NCBI GenBank assembly: GCA_031216915.1
Contig: CM062289.1
Span: 446,052,910-446,116,909 of the forward strand
Reading direction: 5' to 3'
DNA: 64,000 nucleotides
Source: Pictodentalium vernedei
Lineage: Eukaryota > Mollusca > Scaphopoda > Dentaliida > Dentaliidae
The position numbers were made by a program, and so were the translations under genes. The notes beneath the pieces were generated by a model, which was not told the DNA's origin, did not search any database, and saw only the letters and a program-made list of their open reading frames with translations. Position 1 is the stretch's first letter. The number at the start of each line of letters is the position of its first letter. Below are positions 12,701 through 24,700 of this stretch, piece after piece.

Positions 12701-15700
12701 ATCGCAACCAAAAGGATAATTCTCATCTGGGCATCATTTGGAGTGATCCTACAAAGTTACAATGAAATCCCTTCATAAATATGGCCTGTAGACTGTGCTT
12801 AAGGTTATCGGGCTTCGGGCACCTGTAGCCGTCACAGTTGACCAATCACGATCAAAAGGGGATGTCATCATCTAGGCATTATATGGAGTAAACCTAACAA
12901 GTTACAATGAAATCCTTACATAAATATGACCTAAGGACTATGCTAAAGGTTTTTGGGCTCGGGCTGCCATCAAGGCTGATCGTGACCAAAAGGGGACGTT
13001 CTCTTCTAGGCATTATTTGGAGTCATCCTACCAAGTTACAATGAAATCCCTTCAAAAATATGACCTGTAGACTGTGCTAAAGGTTTTCAGGCTTCTGAGC
13101 CTCTGTAGCCGTCACAGTTGCCCAATCATGTCCAAAAGGGGACGTTCTCATCTAGACATTATATGAAGTCAACCTACCAAGTTACAATGAAATCCCTCCA
13201 TAAATATGACCTGTAGACTGTGCTAAAGGTTCTTGGGTTTCGGGCTTGGGCCGTCATCACGGATGACAGATTGCGACCAAATGGGGAAGTTCTCATCTAG
13301 ACATCATCTGGAGTCATCCTACCTGGTTACAATGAAATCACTCCATATTAAATATGACCTGCAGACTGTGCTAAAAGTTTTTGGCTTTCGGGCTTGGGCA
13401 GCCATCACTGTTGACAGATCATAACCAAAAAGGGACGTTCTCATCTAGGCATTATACAGAGGCATCCTACCAAGTTACAATGGAATCCCTTCATGTAGAC
13501 TGTGTTAATGTTTTTCAGGTTTTGGGCTCGGGCAGCCATACCGGTTGACCAATCGCAACCAAAAGGTTCTCATCTAGGCATTATACAGAGGCATCCTACC
13601 AAGTTACAATGGAATCCCTTCATGTAGACTGTGTTAATGTTTTTCAGGTTTTGGGCTCGGGCAGCCATACCGGTTGACCAATCGCAACCAAAAGGGGACG
13701 TTCTCATCTAGACATGACCCCAAACCTACATATGGAATTTCGTGACGATCAGACAAGAACTTCAGGGTGTAGCCTGTGCTAAAGGAAAATGTGAACAGAC
13801 TCACAGACTTCCACACGCGTGATGGCAATAGCTTATCTTGACTCTAAAAACATAGGTTATGACCCCTCTTTGGAACGAGCTTGTCGAGCTCGTTCCAATG
13901 AGGGGTCATAACCTATGTTTTTGAGACAAAAAATTAGTTATTCAATAATTATGTTTGCAAGTGTTGTCTGCTTTTCATGTTAGGAAAAGGGTTAAAAGAT
14001 TAGTCTTGGGCATGAAAATTAGGATCAGTCGAGGGGAACCTGAACCATTTACTTTTTTTCCTAAGCCTAACCATTGCAGCCTTAATAACACAGCAGATAA
14101 ACAAATCTGGTTTAAGGCTAAACTTCAGTACACATTCAGACCAATCTGGTTTAACCCATTCAACACTGGTGTACTGGAAGGTATCATTTCAGTCAATACT
14201 ATCAACGATGAAATGGGCGAAGGAAGGTTTGTTGGAAGGTTAAGTAATAATTTAATCCAACAGCTCTGTAGAGCTGTTGGATTAAATTATTACTGAGCCT
14301 TACTTCAGATTTTTTGCTCTATATTGTCTACTCATCCACTACCAATTTTTTCTTCACGCAAAAATTTATGCACACCGGGTTGAAAGGGTGGAGGCTAAAG
14401 TTCAGTGCACAGTCAGACCAATCTGGTTTAAGGCTTAACTCCAGTGCATAATTCCAGACCAATCTGGCTTAAGGCTAAACTCCAGTGCACATTCCAGATC
14501 AGTTTGGTTTAAGGCTAAACTCCAGTGCACATTCAGACCAATCTGGTTTAAGGTTAAACTCCAGTGCCCATTCCAGACCAATCTAGTTTAAGGTTATTCA
14601 TTTATTTATTGGTGTTTAAGATCACATACTTGTGCAAAATGGCTAATCATGATTGTGACAGTTTTAAGTGTGGCGGAAGCCGGAGTACCCGGAGAGAACC
14701 ACCGAGCAACGATAAGCAGCTGCCAACTCCCCAACATCGTAACTCCGCACTGTAGCACAGGCAGGGTTAAATTGGTTGAAGACATGTGCACCATCGACGT
14801 GCAGTACGCCTTAGTACAAGGCGTCATCGTGCCCCCATATGGACAATCGGGGTTAAATGCCTTGCCCAAGGACACAATGCGGGAGTCCGAATCGATCGCT
14901 CAGACAGTCACCCATCCGAGGACTAATCGGGCTCAATGTTGCTTAACTTCGGTGATCTTACGAGAACCAGTTACTGCAACGCTACATGTCCCCCAGTTTA
15001 AGGTTGAACTCCAGTGTACATTCCAGATCAATCTGGTTTAAGGCTAAACTCCAGTGCACATTCCAGATCAATCTGGTTTAAGGCTAAACTCCAGCGCACA
15101 TTCAGAAAGTTTGAAAGATCATAACTATTTGAACACAAAGGATATTTACCAGATTTTAGTTGTCTGACTTGAGTGGTTTTCCTTGCAAGAGGACGATTGT
15201 CTCTATCCTCACTTGGTTCTCTTGATCTGTTGGAAATGTTTTCTATACAAAGAAAATGAAATAAAAAATTAGTTGAAAGCAACCATTGTACAAAAGCGAG
15301 AAGTGCAAGAATTGAAGCATAAGGCCACACAAAGTAGATCTTCTGTTTCTCAGGCCATTATTTGTGAAATTGCATGCGGGCGAGCGGTTTTTTATTTTGT
15401 TTTTTATTTCAGTAATTTCTTCTTTGCCATCAAAAGTTCATGTTCTCGGTTCACGTTTTAGGCCTCATAATCTACAGAATAGCATGGGTGGTGGTGTATT
15501 TCATCCCTTGAGTGCAAGAAGGCTTTGCAATGCTAAAGCATTGCAAAGCCTTCTTGCACTCAAGGGACAAATTCATCAATATTTTCAACTTGGGTAAAAT
15601 ATCAGACATAAGCCATTTAATTTTTATTTCTTTAAAGTTTAAATTGGTTATAAAAAGAGAGCATGCGGCAGCCAAAAGGACCATGCGGGAGGGCCTGAGA

Positions 15701-18700
15701 AACAGATTTTTTATTTTTTTAGGCCTAATGGCAGAATTCTTTTCCTGTGAAGATTTCTGCTATAATAATTGGCTGAATGAATATTTTTGTAAATTTTGCA
15801 TTTTGTTTTTCAGCACTGACCCTTGTTCCATACGTTCGGTAGAAAACTGCTGTTAATTACCATAGGTGTAGGAGCTTGATTTTTGGCCCTTTACATTCTT
15901 GTTAATTTATTGTTTTATCTATTGGTGTTTGAGTATCTATGGCAGGCCTTGTTAGGGCCTGGGATTATAGACCCCAAGATGAGCCCCAAAATTGTTTTTG
16001 CAAGGCCTATCACTTCAGAAAACTATTTTACCACAAAGTTTAATGAAAATAGGCCCCGACACAAAAGTAGGCCCTGACACATTACAGTCCATTCAAGGGT
16101 TCCTAATGGTAGGCCCATAACATTATCTCAAAATGGAAGGCCTGCTATGGCTCTATTATAACTGCAACTTAAGTATAAAGTCAAGTCTATCCTATCATTT
16201 ATATCAATACTGCCCACTTTTGACCCCTCATCTAACATAACAGCCACAGCCGGTCAGTGCTTCCCACAAAAACCCATTCTCACTTAACAAATTTTTTCCC
16301 CAAATTTTGCCTTCCAAAATGGCTTTTAATCCCTCAATGCAACAAACTCATTGAGCTCTTTTCAATGAGAGGTTACAAGCTATATTCTTGCCACAACTGA
16401 ATCAAGATATCCAGAGCCAATTTGATACTTGTTACAGGTATAGGCGCCCAAACTCTGGAGGCCAAATTCCTGCAGGAAAAAATCATTCAACTTTGAAATC
16501 TACCAGTTGAAGAAATTACTTCCAATATTTAATAGAAATCTATACAGAAGCAGTTGATTAAAATGCACTTCAAGACACATCCAGTGATCTAATCATCTTT
16601 ATTATACGCTAAACGATAGATTATCGAGAAAAAATTGCGGAAAGATAGAAATCAGATCCCCCACTGTGAAGATATAGAAATTTTCACTTTCACGGTATCA
16701 ATCAAAATGGCAGCTTTCAAAGCATCACTTCAAGGTGAATATGAGTCAAAATTATCACTGGAAATTATCAATTTGTTCTAAAAACGCATAATGAAAAGTA
16801 GGGCTGTCACGATTATTCGATTAATCGATTGCTGATCGATCACGCCGAAATCGATTAGTATTTTTCGTTGTCGAGGAATCAGTAAATTTTACCCCATTTT
16901 AGACGTTTAATAATTGAAAAAAAATGAAAAAGGCCTAAAAAAATAAAAAATCTGTTTCTCAGGCCCTCCCGCATGGTCCTTTTGGCTGCCGCATGCTCTC
17001 TTTTTATAACCAATTTAAACTTAAAAAAAATTAAAATTAAATGGTTTATGTCTGATATTTTACCCAAGTTAAAAAATTGATGAATTTGTCCCTTGAGTGC
17101 AAGAAGGCCTTGCAATGCTTTAGCATTGCAAAGCCTTCTTGCACTCAAGGGATGAAAAACACCACCACCCATGCTATTTTGTAGATTGTGAGGTCTAAAA
17201 CTTGAACCAAGAACATGAACTTTTGATGGCTAAGAAATAATTACTGAAATAAAAAATAAAATAAAAAAACGCTCGCCCGCATGCAATTTCACAAATAATG
17301 GCCTGAGAAACAGAAGATCTACTTTCTGTGGCCAAAACTATTGTTTCTTAAGGTAAAGGGTTAAGAACGACGATGTTAAATCTCAAGAAGCCGTTAGAAG
17401 CATTTGCCTTTTAGGAACATTCAAAGGTTTGATGTTCTGAACTTTTGAACCGTCAGTGTAATAATCAAGACCGGTCGGCAGTTGCGAACTTGCGAAGTTC
17501 GCAACTGACGACCGATCTTGATTATTACACTGACGGTTCAAAAGTTCAGAACATCAAACCTTTGAATGTACCTAAAAGAGGATCGTCTTCGTTGTTTACT
17601 TGAGGAAGGTCAACTGACTTGAACTTCATTTTTAACAACTTAAAGAAAGGGAAATGTGGGGATGGGGTCATCTATGTACGATTAATCGATTATAATCGAT
17701 TATTTGCGACGATTAATCGATTCCTAAATTCAAAAATCGTGACAGCCCTAATGAAAAAAAAATCTAGTGTTTTTGAGTGGATACCCATCATTTCCAACAA
17801 TAATTTGACATGTATTCACCTTGAATTGATGCATGGAGCCCGCTAGTTCAAACATGGCCTGAAAGTCTGTAATATAAGTTTTTGGTTTGGTACGTCCTTT
17901 GAAAGGACGTACCAAACCAAAAACTTATATCACAGACTTTCAGGTCATATTTGGACTGGAAACCCACCAGCTGAATCAGATTGCAAGATGCTATCTGTTC
18001 CGAGTATCGATCAGATCACTTCCGCACATCAATGATTCAATGCGCTGTTTACTTTTATGCATCATTTCAAGGTTGAAACGAGTGGAATTATCAGATTCTT
18101 ATAAAAAGCGTGTAATAAAAAGAAAATCTCGTGTTTTTGAGTGGATACCGAAAATTATTTTACTTGTGACCGAGACAAATGGTAACTTTTGCTAGCGCCA
18201 AATAAACATTTGTCTCGGTCACTCGAGATAATTTTCGGTATCCACACAAAAACAATAGATATCCTCTATGCATTAAGACCTCTCAATTTATTTGGCAACA
18301 TCCTCAATTGAAAAACAGGTGCCCCAAAAAAATATTCAGGGATCCATCCCTGATGATACCCAAGTAGCAAGATGATGCCAGAGAGCGTTATTCATGAGAC
18401 AGTGTGTGTGAATGGTTTACGGCTTCATACAATTAACCCTTTACCCAACGTAATGGCCAAAACCGGCCAGCGCTATTCACAAAAATCGCCAGTTAATTTT
18501 TTTTTCTCCATTTTTTGTGTCAAAAACATAGGTTATCACCCCTCTTTGGAACGAGCTCGCAGCGAGCTCGTTAAACAGAGGGGTCAAAACCTGTGCTTTT
18601 GAGACAAAAAAATGAGTTATTCAAGAATTTTATTTGCAAGTGTTGTCTGCTTTTCATGTTAGGTAAAGGGTTAACCAGGTTATTGCATGGACATGGAAGC

Positions 18701-21700
18701 CCATATTTGGGCTTTTTCTGAAGTGCACATACCACAACCTAAGGGCTTCATATTCTGTGGATGTGCTTCATATTTTATTTCATCTGTATACATATTCCAT
18801 GTTACAATTTAAACCCTAAATTCTAACAAGGCAAAGACAAGTGAACAAAGTTATAATAACAAAAAAATCCCGAGAGGATCACCGATCCAATGTCGAGTTG
18901 TGACAGCACAAAAGTGGGTTTAATCATTATCAACTTATCATCCGGAAACCAATTGTTTACAATTTACTATGTGAAGGGTCACTGTGACCTTGACCTTTGA
19001 CCTAGTGATTCCGAAATAAGGGCTCTTTCTTGCACCAATGCCAACCTACCTATATGTTTCATGAACATAGGTGGAACCATTGTCAAATTATCATCTGGAA
19101 ACCAATTGTTTACAATTTATTATGTTCAAGGTCACTGTGACCTTGGCCTTTGACAGAGCGAGTCCAAAATAAATAGGGGTCTTCCACTCACCTAGGCCAA
19201 CCTACCTATGAAGTTTCATTAATGTGGGTCAAACCATTATCAAGTTATCATCCGGAAACAAATTGTTTACGATTTACTATGTTGAAGGTCACTGTGACCT
19301 TGACCTTTCACCTAGTAAGTCCAAAATAAATAGGGTTCTTCCTCTCACTGATGCCAACCTAACTATAAAGTTTCATGAACATGGGTCGAACCATTATCAA
19401 GTTATCATCCGGAAACCAATTGTTTTGATTTACTATGTTCAGGGTAACTGTGACCTTGACCTTTGACCTAGTGAGCCCAAAATAAATAGGGTTCTTCCTC
19501 TCACAAAGGCCAACCTACATATGAGGTTTCATGAATGTGGGTTGAACCGGAGTCAAGTTATCAACCGGAAACCAACTGTTTACAATTTACTATGTTTAAG
19601 GTCACTGTGACCCTGACCTTTGACCAAGCAAGTCCAAAATTAATAGGGTTCTTCCTCTCACCGATACCAACCTACATATGAAGTTTCATGAACATGGGTT
19701 GAACCATTATCAAGTTATTATCCAGAAACCAATTGTTTACGACAGCCCGCCCACCCAACCGGCCGCCATTCATCAAACTATAAGTCGAGTTTGACTTTGT
19801 CACAACTCGACTAAAAATAATTTAGCACTCTTGGGGGCATGATGACGCTGTGTACTAAGGCATACTGCACTTTCATAGTGTGCATGTCTTCAACCAATCT
19901 AACCCTGCTTGGGCTGCAGTGCGGAGTTCCGATGTTGGGGAGCTGGCAGCTGCACGTCGTTGCTCGGTGCTTCTCTCCAGGTACTCAGGCTTCCTCCACT
20001 CGTAAAACTGTCACTGACCCGATATGACCTTGGCTGTTAATGTGTCATTAAACCCTGATAAATTTAGCGCTCTACTAGTTAAGAAAGAATATCCAATTAA
20101 GGCTCTAAAAAGTTAAATATCTGTTTCTCAGACCCTCCCAAGTGGCACTTTTGGCTGCTGCATGCTCTCTTTTTATAACCAATGCAAACTTAAAAAAACC
20201 CACCCATGCTATTCTGTAGATGAGGCCTAAAACATAAAATAAACCAAGAACATAAACTTTTGAGGGCAAAGAAATAATTACAAAAATAAAAAATAAAATA
20301 AAAAAAAATGTTGCCCGCAAGCAATTTTACCAAAAATGCCCTGGGAAACAGATCTATTTTGTGGGGCCTAAATAGGCTCTATTATATATGAGAAGCTCTG
20401 ATGACAAAATCAGAGAAAACTTAAACAGGAATAATCTTAGCAATACCTCTTCTAGCTATTCTATCCTGAACATTTCTTCTCTGTGAAGACTGGGGAGAGT
20501 CTACAAAAAAAAAAATATCAGATGTTATAATTGTAATGGAACTTCATTTGCAATATGTCTCCAATAGACCATTCCTGCCAAGTTTGGTTCACGTCGGCTC
20601 AGTAGTTCCAGAGAAGATGAAAATGTGATTTCCCATAGGGTTTCTATAGTAACTATAAGCTGCAATTGTGGCCACGTTTATAACCCTATCAACATTAAAT
20701 GAGGATCGTTGGTAGAGGGGGTGGCAGTCCCATTTGCGAGGCCCTAGTAAAATGGGTCATATCATGTGATAAAAAAATCTTCTTACCTCTCCCTGTACCT
20801 CTATCCCTGATGTTTCTTGTGGGAAAAGAATGCCTGGAGTTGCTGTCAGAGTTATAAGGATCCACTGAAAGAGAGAATATAACTAGAGGTACTGTGAGCA
20901 AACTCACGAAGTGATAGCCTCCGCGCCTGAAATGTATAAGTTAGATTATCTCCCCTTGAAAATGTCAGAACGGAATTATATTGCTTCATGCACATCTTCA
21001 TATGTTGTTCTTCCATTGTGTAAAGTTTCATGAAAATTCTTCACACGGTTTAGGAGGAGTTGCGCTTACAAGGATGGACAGACAGTACAAGTTAGATTAT
21101 CTCCCCTTGGAAATGTCAGAATGGAATTATATTGCTTCATGCACATCTTCATATGGAGTTCTTCCATTGTGTAAAGTTTCATGAAAATTCTTTGAATGGT
21201 TTAGGAGTTGCGCTTACAAGGATGGATGGACTGATTGACGGACGGACGGACAGGGTGATTCCTATCCAGGAAAATCATTTCTCTCTCTTCTTCACCAAAA
21301 TTCAGTTGTTAGACTGAGAATTAGGATGCCATAATTAATCCATAACCCTTGGAGGCCCATTTCCAACTTTTACAACCTCAGAACAGGTGCCCTTAACATG
21401 TTATAATGAGTGTGCCCTGCTGACAATAAATAACTTTTGCAACCTCAGAACAGGTGCCCTTAACATGTTATAATGAAAGGATCTTGCTGACAATAAACAA
21501 ATTATACAGGCAGTCATTTTTAGTCAAGTCTTGGCTGCCTATTAAGGCAGCCAAGACTTGACTAGAAAGCACTGTTAAGCCACTGGACATTTATAGGATC
21601 TGGTCAGGAGTGAACTGAGGACAATTGTCTAGGTCCCTAAGGGTTAAATTAACTAACTGTTGATTACTGTCACAGTCCAATTATTGATAAAATTTTGAGG

Positions 21701-24700
21701 ATGACATAATTCACTCTGGAAAGTGTTACTTGAATTAATGGAGTCCCATAACAAGGGTATATTTCTTGAGACAAAAGTTGTAATTCTATGTTAACTGGTA
21801 ATCGATTATGCTGGGATATTTGTCAAAATGATTGAAACCAACTATAAATTAGTAAGTTTTTAATGGCAAAGAGGCTAATTAATTAATTAATTAATGAAAA
21901 CAAAACTGCATTTAAAATTGCGATATATTATAAGAAGCAATACCTTTTGCTCTTCTCCTCTCTCTTAACTCCTTTGTGGATAAACTAACAACTGGTTCAT
22001 CAGTATCCGAGTTGGAGGCTTGAACTGAAATGTAAATTATCAAAAGATTCTGACTGGTGGTTCTGAAGAAGAAGATTTTGAGAACATTACTAAATTTTGC
22101 ATTATGTTAAAATTTGCCCCCCACTTCTATCATAGGGAGTACAAATATTTATTTATTTATTTGGACAAATTGAATCTGAATGCTCTAAGGATACTACTGT
22201 ATACCAAATATCAAAAGATTCTGATCGTATCTCAAGAAGCAGATTTTTAAAGATTATTCCCCATGCAGTGACGAATGGGAGCAAAATGGAGGCGAGTGGA
22301 AAATCACTCGCCTCAAATAAAGAGTGAAAAATGTGAGGAGAGTGATTTTGATTCAATGTTTATCTTCATTTTTTTAATACTGTTGAATTGTACATTCAAA
22401 GTGTATTTTTTCTAAATTGAGTTAAGTTAAGTTAATGTAATTGTTTGCCTGTGGACCAGTGTGGTCCAGAATAAAATTGCAAGCTTGAAATCTAGTGTTT
22501 GTTTATTAAATGTATTAAAAGAATTCCTGAAATGAACTTTTATCTTGTAGGATCTAGATAATCTGAAGAGAACTATATATTGTGGCATGTACAAAAATTT
22601 ATTTTGCAATTTCCATTGACAAGCATCCTTCGAAACGAATGTATGAATATAACTGAACAAGGATGGAAATTTTGACGGTGAAAATATATGTAACCCACTA
22701 AAATTAGTTCTGGGTTTTGAATGGCAGATTATTAAAATCGTGGAAAATGGATGCGTAAATTCCAAATCAGGCACATTAATTCGTGTCATTGGTGAATTGG
22801 AGCGACAGGTGTCACATGTATAAATGAAAATAAGGAACGGGGCAACATTCCGCATGTCTTTGATGAAAAAAAATACAGAAGTATTAAAACGTTTCTCAGA
22901 TCTCAGAATGACCACCGTTTTTTACATCTAAACATGCGTGTTCATTTTCTGGCAGGAGTAAGGTCTTGGTGAGTTGTCAACGTACAACCCTCGTACTGTT
23001 AGCGTTTTGTGTGTGGATGTATTAGACAACTACTGTGTGTCATCTTCATAACGATGAAAAGGAAATTGTTTGGAATTGTACCTTAAATGCATCAAATTGT
23101 GAGTGAATAAAAATTTTCCAACATCAAAAATTAATTGAATGTTTCTGTTGACGCAACTCAAATGGATAAAAAACGCCAAGAACAGAGGCGAGTGATTATT
23201 CGTGCACCTTCAACAATTTTGGCGTGAGCGATGATGCGTAAGAGCGATCAAGCGACTTTCCCATGCGACACTGCCCATGTTGGACTAAGTTAAAATTTGG
23301 ACCCCAATAGGGAGCCCAAATATTAAGCCAAAGACTGTGAGCGCGGTGGCTCAGTGGTTACGGTATTGAACTTCAAACCGAAAGGTACAAAGTTCGATCC
23401 CTGCAAGGCAGGCCTGGCATTCTTTAGGAGTGCAGGAGTGCTGCATGCCAACTGCGGGATTAGAAAATAAACAGCTGCATCATGAGCGCATGATACGCCC
23501 GTTTTTAATTACAAGAGGGAAGCACACAATATGAGTATACATGTGTACTGGTCAGGTTTTTTTTAATATTGTTGAAGCATAACCAACAACATACTGTGTT
23601 CAATAATTTGGAAATAAAATTATTTGAATTTTATGTATATATCTTATGTCTATAGAGATCATAACTTCAAGAAAAAATCAACGATTTTCTAAGTAATAAA
23701 GTCCCATAACTCTGGAATGCCTAATCAAATGGTGACACCAACCAAAAGGGAGCTTCCTTCCATCAACATAAACCACCTACCAAAAAATTGGGAAAATCTC
23801 TCGAAGCATTCTTGAGTTATCGTACGACGTGTAAAAAATCAACAATTTTCTAAGTAATAAAGTCCCATAACTCTGGAATGACTAATCGAACGGCGACACT
23901 AAACGAATGGGAGCTTCCCTCCATCGATATACACCACCTACCCAAAAATCACGAAAATCTCTCAAAGCGTGCTCGAGTTATCGTACGACGTGTGTAAAAA
24001 ATCAACAATTTTCTAAGTAATAAAGTCCCATAACTTTGGAATGACTAATCGAATGGTGACACTAAACGAAAGGAAGATTCCCTCCATCGATATACACCAC
24101 CTACCCAAAAATCACAAAAATCTCTCAAAGCGTTCTTGAGTTATCGTACGACGTGTGACCGGACGGACGGACAGTGGTATACCATAATACGACCCGTTTT
24201 TTCAAAACGGGTGTATAAAAATGAGGGCAATTTTTTGCACCCCTTGATTTTCTGGAATGTCAGACCTGTTTGGAACTGCCTTTAAAATCTATTATCATCT
24301 GTCAATGTTGCATTGATTCACAATAATTTATGACCCATTCTGTGTTGCATTTCGATACATTTTGAGTGTAAAAGTCAGTCATATAAGAATTGAATGCAAC
24401 ATTTTGAATAATGAGAATATGTGTACCAATTTTTCCACTATGTAGCTGAATGTAGTACAATTTTACAGTCAAAATAGTAATACCTTGGAAGTGAATATAC
24501 AGTACACAGAGAGTGGATTGTCAATAAATCACCTGTAGAGTGATGATTTCTCTCAAGCAATAAATGCTAATTTGATGCAAAGTGTAATTAGCATAAGCAA
24601 AGTTTCAGCCAATGGACCATCGGGTTAAACCCGGAGGTCCACTGGTTGAAACTTGGCTTGTGCTTCTTGTGGTTCTGTATGAAATTTGAGAGTCATACCT

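Larger units (their letters stand above)
14090..15105. repeat. 40-bp minisatellite, interrupted twice
   Basis: The unit reads CCAGACCAATCTGGTTTAAG then GCTAAACTCCAGTGCACATT. At least nine units lie near 14100, 14400-14600 and 15000-15105. It is split by a MITE (14155-14390) and by a 5S-headed SINE (14596-14994). Units differ by a few bases each. Confidence 0.85.
16798..17749. mobile_element. hAT-like non-autonomous element with nested MITE C
   Basis: The inverted ends are AGGGCTGTCACGATTATTCG and AATCGTGACAGCCCT, rich in ATCGATTA repeats. Flanks carry AATGAAAA on both sides (16790-16797 and 17750-17757), an 8-bp duplication, with two unexplained bases at the left edge. Inside lie a family C MITE (16931-17335) and a long palindrome (17414-17570). 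Confidence 0.8.
18675..20078 (-). mobile_element. TTAA MITE family F, split by a tandem-cored element and a SINE
   Basis: The left part (AAGCCCATATTTGGGCTTTT, CTGAAGTGCA) and right part (AATTTAGCACTCT, ACTAG-TTAA) match family F at 41717-41959 in reverse. Two insertions separate them: the tandem-cored element at 18892-19811 and the SINE at 19832-20060, the latter flanked by AATTTAGC(A/G)CTCT. Confidence 0.72.

Noticed and set aside
13955..14296. 113-codon plus frame
   Set aside because: It spans the end of a TTAA MITE, minisatellite units and another MITE hairpin; chance open frame in repeats.
14870..14990. Possible 5S rRNA gene
   Set aside because: The 5S similarity is interrupted after the C box and continues into SINE body and tail within one target duplication, so it is a SINE head.
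18892..19811. CRISPR-like array
   Set aside because: Units are about 156 bp, contiguous and without distinct spacers, in a eukaryotic intron; it is a tandem-cored transposable element.
22427..22915. 162-codon minus frame
   Set aside because: No motif, phenylalanine/isoleucine/threonine-rich AT-driven composition, no splice support; kept only as part of an unknown insertion.
23338..23410. Possible tRNA gene
   Set aside because: A and B boxes are present but acceptor and anticodon stems do not pair and a SINE-like body follows, so it is a tRNA-derived SINE head.
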